In this document: piece by piece, positions 30,637-32,190 of the stretch | How positions within the stretch are numbered: the first letter of the stretch is position 1 | Layout of the letters: each line of letters opens with the position of its first letter | Virus record (IMG/VR): IMGVR_UViG_3300030389_002262 | Location: 1 to 32,190 of that record | DNA: 32,190 bases | Direction: 5' to 3' (one strand) | DNA from: a virus | Program-made: the position numbers and the translations under genes | The notes under the pieces: generated by a model | Seen by the model: only the letters and a program-made list of their open reading frames with translations | What the model was told of the DNA's origin: nothing | The model's database searches: none

Positions 30637-30847
30637 GTCTAGCTCCTTTTCTATGTTTAAGTTTAAATCAGACAAATCTGATAGGGCGTGACAGCATAAA
30701 GCGACAGCGACCCATTTCCGAAGGATTTATGTTAACGCAAGGCCGAAGAACGCCAGTGTGCCTTGCGATGACAAATGTGGTTATGCGATAACGAACTAGC
30801 AGATTTGTGTGATTTAAACGTATAGATAAGGTGCTTGATATGGTTAA
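30629..30847. repeat. Inverted duplication of the early-gene leader
   Basis: The leftward leader is repeated in inverted orientation on the right. The upper blocks, - strand 30684-30661 and + strand 30796-30819, match in 22 of 24 bases, with core AGATTTGTSTGATTTAAAC. A lower block, - strand 30654-30629 and + strand 30822-30847, matches in 21 of 26: ATAGAxAAGGxGCTxGAxATGG, including the ribosome site and start codon. The left copy also holds the 16-base palindrome ATCAGACAAATCTGAT. The two copies flank CGCAAGGC (30736-30743) with its inverse GCCTTGCG (30760-30767). Confidence 0.85.
30763..30792 (+). promoter_or_regulatory. Operator-like palindrome GTTAT-GCG-ATAAC with possible promoter
   Basis: GTTATGCGATAAC (30780-30792) is a perfect 13-bp palindrome. 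Its right half reads GATAAC and lies 18 bases after TTGCGA (30763-30768), a possible weak -10/-35 pair. The centre contains TGCGATA, the same core as the iterons in the initiator gene. Confidence 0.55.
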
Positions 30848-30864
30848 CCGAGTTATTCGATAAC
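30835..30864 (+). promoter_or_regulatory. Second operator-like palindrome GTTAT-TCG-ATAAC with possible promoter
   Basis: GTTATTCGATAAC (30852-30864) is a second perfect 13-bp palindrome with the same half-sites as the one 72 bases upstream. GATAAC in its right half is 18 bases after TTGATA (30835-30840), giving a better -35 match than the first copy and the same geometry. A repressor bound here would cover the -10. Confidence 0.55.
30840..30863 (+). other. Seven-codon leader frame MVNRVIR
   Basis: ATG 30840 has AAGG about nine bases upstream and reads seven codons to TAA, ending inside the second palindrome. The start region is a duplicate of the leftward gene's start, so this is either the stub of a lost gene or a leader peptide on the rightward transcript. 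Confidence 0.35.
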
Positions 30865-30925
30865 TACACAACAGGAATCACCCCTTGAGTTTGCGTTAAT
30901 ACAACAATGGTTGCGTAAATACATC

Positions 30926-30955
30926 TTGACACGTAATATGCACATAGTGTTTAAG
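30926..30955 (+). promoter_or_regulatory. Possible promoter for TerS
   Basis: A perfect TTGACA (30926-30931) is followed 18 bases later by TTTAAG (30950-30955), four of six to the -10 consensus. It lies 34 bases before the preferred TerS start and would drive TerS, the small genes and, through the map junction, TerL and the late region. Confidence 0.45.
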
Positions 30956-30988
30956 GGGGGTAAGGGGGGATTCCTTTTGAACAAATTG

Positions 30989-31348
30989 ATGAAACTTACG
31001 GATAAACAGATGAAGCTTGTTGATACACTCGTAGCAAATGGCTGTAGTATTACTGAAGCTTCACAAATTGCTGGTTACGCTAAAGGCAATGCAGGTAGAG
31101 TTACTGCTAGCAAGGCACTTAAGCTTCCACACGTTCAAGAGTACATGATGAAATGTGTAGCTGAATCCATTGGCGTTAATGCTACGATTGCTAGCAGTAA
31201 GCTAGTGAAACTAGCTACAGGTGCTAAGAGTGAGTACGTACAGCTTGAAGCTAGTAAAGATATTTTAGATAGAGCTGGTTTTAAAGCACCAGACAAGCAC
31301 CTGCACCTGCATAAAGGTGACATCAAAGTCAGCATTGACTTAAGTTAA
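30989..31348 (+). CDS. Terminase small subunit (TerS)-like protein
   Basis: 119 residues from ATG 30989. MKLTDKQMKLVDTLVANGCSITEASQIAGYAKGNAGRVTASKALKLPHVQEYMM has the L(t).kq..lv..l..g.s.teAa..AGY......a..as..L..p.V..y. layout of phage small terminases, with an N-terminal helix-turn-helix and a C-terminal helical part. It should recognise the packaging site and regulate TerL. TTG 30977 (AAGGGGGG upstream) is an alternative start; earlier ones would contain the candidate promoter. G+C is about 45% in a sampled 60-base stretch, higher than most of the genome, and CTAG tetranucleotides cluster here. A hairpin AGCTAGT-GAA-ACTAGCT lies inside at 31200-31216. Confidence 0.8.
   Translation: MKLTDKQMKLVDTLVANGCSITEASQIAGYAKGNAGRVTASKALKLPHVQEYMMKCVAESIGVNATIASSKLVKLATGAKSEYVQLEASKDILDRAGFKAPDKHLHLHKGDIKVSIDLS
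31200..31216. repeat. Perfect triloop hairpin inside TerS
   Basis: AGCTAGT (31200-31206) and ACTAGCT (31210-31216) pair perfectly around GAA. An outer TAGCA/TGCTA pair could extend it. It has the same small-loop style as the hairpins downstream of the gene. Confidence 0.7.
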
Positions 31349-31366
31349 TACTTCCAGATAGGTGAA

Positions 31367-31529
31367 TTGCTCGCAGAGCAAGAGGACAGCGTTATGTCCT
31401 AAATTGTGCAGCTACGCTGCGCTTATTCATTAGAGTTTGCTACGCAAACACATTTAAACGGTGCAAGCTACGCTTGCGCTGTAGGATATTACCCACCTTA
31501 GTATCGCTGCGCTCAACAAAGGGGTGGGT
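31367..31529. repeat. Array of compact hairpins after TerS
   Basis: This fills most of the 276-base gap between TerS and the next gene. Perfect stems: TTGCTC-GCA-GAGCAA (31367-31381); AGGACA/TGTCCT with a six-base loop (31383-31400); GCAGC-TAC-GCTGC (31408-31420); GTTTGC-TAC-GCAAAC (31435-31449); GCAAGC-TAC-GCTTGC (31463-31477). A longer stem, ACCCACC/GGTGGGT (31491-31497, 31523-31529), encloses GTATCGCTGCGC. Three stems share GCTACGC at the tip while the flanking bases differ but stay complementary. No coding frame of note is present. About 45% G+C in 31381-31440. Confidence 0.85.
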
Positions 31530-31550
31530 CAAAAATTAAGAGGTTAGAAT

Positions 31551-31581
31551 TGCTAGTGGTCTTTCCCTAGCATTATTTTTT
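31551..31581 (+). terminator. Intrinsic terminator after TerS
   Basis: TGCTAG (31551-31556) pairs with CTAGCA (31567-31572), with two further GG/CC pairs toward a short loop, then TTATTTTTT (31573-31581). It lies about 200 bases after the TerS stop and 44 before the next gene. Read-through or another promoter would be needed for the genes leading to TerL. Confidence 0.75.
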
Positions 31582-31624
31582 AAAAAAGCTTTTCAAAATT
31601 ATTTTTTTATTGTAAAGGTAAAAT

Positions 31625-31900
31625 ATGGTTGCTAAGAAACATCAGAATCCTAAAGGTGGTTTGAATGAAGCTGGTCGTCAGCATTTCAAACGTACAGAGG
31701 GTAGTAATTTAAAACGACCTGTAAAGTCTGGTACGAATCCACGTAGAGTTTCTTTTGCTGCTAGGTTTGCTGGTATGAAAGGTCCAATGAAAGATTCAAA
31801 GGGTCGACCAACTAGAAAAGCTTTAGCATTAAAGGCTTGGGGTTTTGGAAGTGTTGAAGCAGCTAGAAACTTTGCCAATCGTCACAAAAAGAAAGGATAA
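31625..31900 (+). CDS. Small basic phage protein, DUF6321-like
   Basis: 91 residues, strongly basic. GGLNEAGRQHFKRTEGSNLKRPV, SFAARFAGMKGPMKDSKGRPTRKALALKAWGFGS and AARNFA match the DUF6321-type plan, in which GGLN..GR..fkr.eG.nLk.Pv is followed by R.SF.ARF.GmkGPmkD.kG.PTR.AlaL..WgF.s. Function unknown; its basic nature suggests DNA or RNA binding, and its place between TerS and TerL suggests a link to packaging. A weak AAGG precedes ATG 31625. Confidence 0.85.
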   Translation: MVAKKHQNPKGGLNEAGRQHFKRTEGSNLKRPVKSGTNPRRVSFAARFAGMKGPMKDSKGRPTRKALALKAWGFGSVEAARNFANRHKKKG

Positions 31901-31904
31901 TGCC

Positions 31905-32051
31905 ATGCCAATGGGAAAAGGAACATATGGAAGTCAAAGAGGTAGACCAAAGAAAAAAGCCAATGGTAAAAAAACTAATGGCAAGAAGCTGACAAAAAAA
32001 CAAATGTCATTACCTGCTTCTCTTAGAAAAAGAATTATGAAAGCTATGTAA
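31905..32051 (+). CDS. 48-residue basic protein next to the terminase genes
   Basis: MPMGKGTYGSQRGRPKKKAN then a Lys/Gly-rich stretch and LTKKQMSLPASLRKRIMKAM. Small basic proteins with this PMG.GTYGS..GRP..K start and a LskkQm.LP..lr..I end are common in marine phages near terminase genes; their function is unknown. ATG 31905 follows AAAGGA by seven bases; an upstream extension to 31845 would lie in the DUF6321-like gene and is unlikely. Confidence 0.78.
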   Translation: MPMGKGTYGSQRGRPKKKANGKKTNGKKLTKKQMSLPASLRKRIMKAM

Positions 32052-32052
32052 C

Positions 32053-32190
32053 TTGGCTAAGAGTACAGTAAACAAAGCTGGCAATTATACCAAACCAACC
32101 ATGCGTAAAAATTTATTCAATAGAATAAAAGCTGGGACAAAAGGTGGTAAAGCTGGTCAATGGTCTGCACGAAAAGCGCAGATGCTTGCC
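32053..32190 (+). CDS. DUF5872-like basic protein, 3' end cut by window
   Basis: Starts at TTG 32053, one base after the previous stop, and is open to the window end (46 codons seen). AKSTVNKAGNYTKPTMRKNL, FNRIKAGTKGGKAGQWSARK and AQMLA match the known small phage protein family with the .TVNKAGNYTKP.mRK.lF..IKag.kGGk.GqWSARKAQ.LA pattern (DUF5872). Function unknown. In other phages it is encoded close to terminase genes, which fits the idea that TerL follows beyond the window edge. Confidence 0.8.
   Translation, partial: MAKSTVNKAGNYTKPTMRKNLFNRIKAGTKGGKAGQWSARKAQMLA

Noticed and set aside
30668-30871. 67-codon - strand frame in the control region
   Set aside because: It covers both operators and the inverted repeats and has no start signal; its composition looks like non-coding DNA.
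31349-31550. CRISPR array in the repeat-rich gap after TerS
   Set aside because: The units are palindromes of differing sequence and irregular spacing, not identical repeats with unique spacers.

Overview
The window is almost the whole genome of a small, AT-rich, T7-like tailed phage (podovirus type). The virion genes stand in near-T7 order: terminase, portal, scaffold, capsid, tail tubes A and B, three internal virion proteins, and a tail fibre with a T7-type N-terminus. Several small proteins (the DUF6321-like and DUF5872-like genes beside TerS, the repeat-bearing fibre and the propeller protein) are of kinds I associate with marine phages. A low-GC marine alphaproteobacterial host such as SAR11 is therefore a reasonable guess, but nothing in the sequence proves the host. 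TerL is cut at the left edge, and a gene of the kind that normally precedes TerL is cut at the right edge, so the two ends probably join on a circular or circularly permuted map.

Positions 2-25096 (+ strand) are the late region: packaging and head (2-6541), tail tubes (6580-9758), ejection proteins (9758-18354), fibre and adhesin-like proteins (18355-22382), four genes of unclear role (22391-24031), then holin-like proteins and an M15 endolysin (24028-25096). Genes are tightly packed, often joined by TAATG or ATGA overlaps. One strong internal terminator lies between the capsid pair and tail tube A, and a second follows the endolysin.

Positions 25293-30636 (- strand) are the early/replication region. 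Read leftward from the control region it holds small unknown genes, a 37-codon membrane peptide, helix-turn-helix and zinc-ribbon-like proteins, an Hjc-like Holliday junction resolvase, a helix-turn-helix replication protein, a possible helicase-loader-like protein, a YqaJ-type exonuclease, an ERF annealing protein and a small protein with an SSB-type acidic tail. No DNA or RNA polymerase gene is visible. This phage appears to use host polymerases and to combine its own initiator and recombination system with a T7-like particle.

Positions 30637-30988 are a divergent control region with a striking inverted duplication and two matching 13-bp palindromes. TerS, a run of compact hairpins, a terminator and three small genes leading to TerL follow (30989-32190).

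The most interesting non-coding signals are: iteron-like repeats with a palindrome inside the replication protein gene (27880-27918), a lambda-style candidate origin; the inverted duplication of the early leader (30629-30847); the hairpin array after TerS with a constant GCTACGC core (31367-31529); a structured leader at 30133-30235; and a GC-rich island inside the portal gene (2431-2540).
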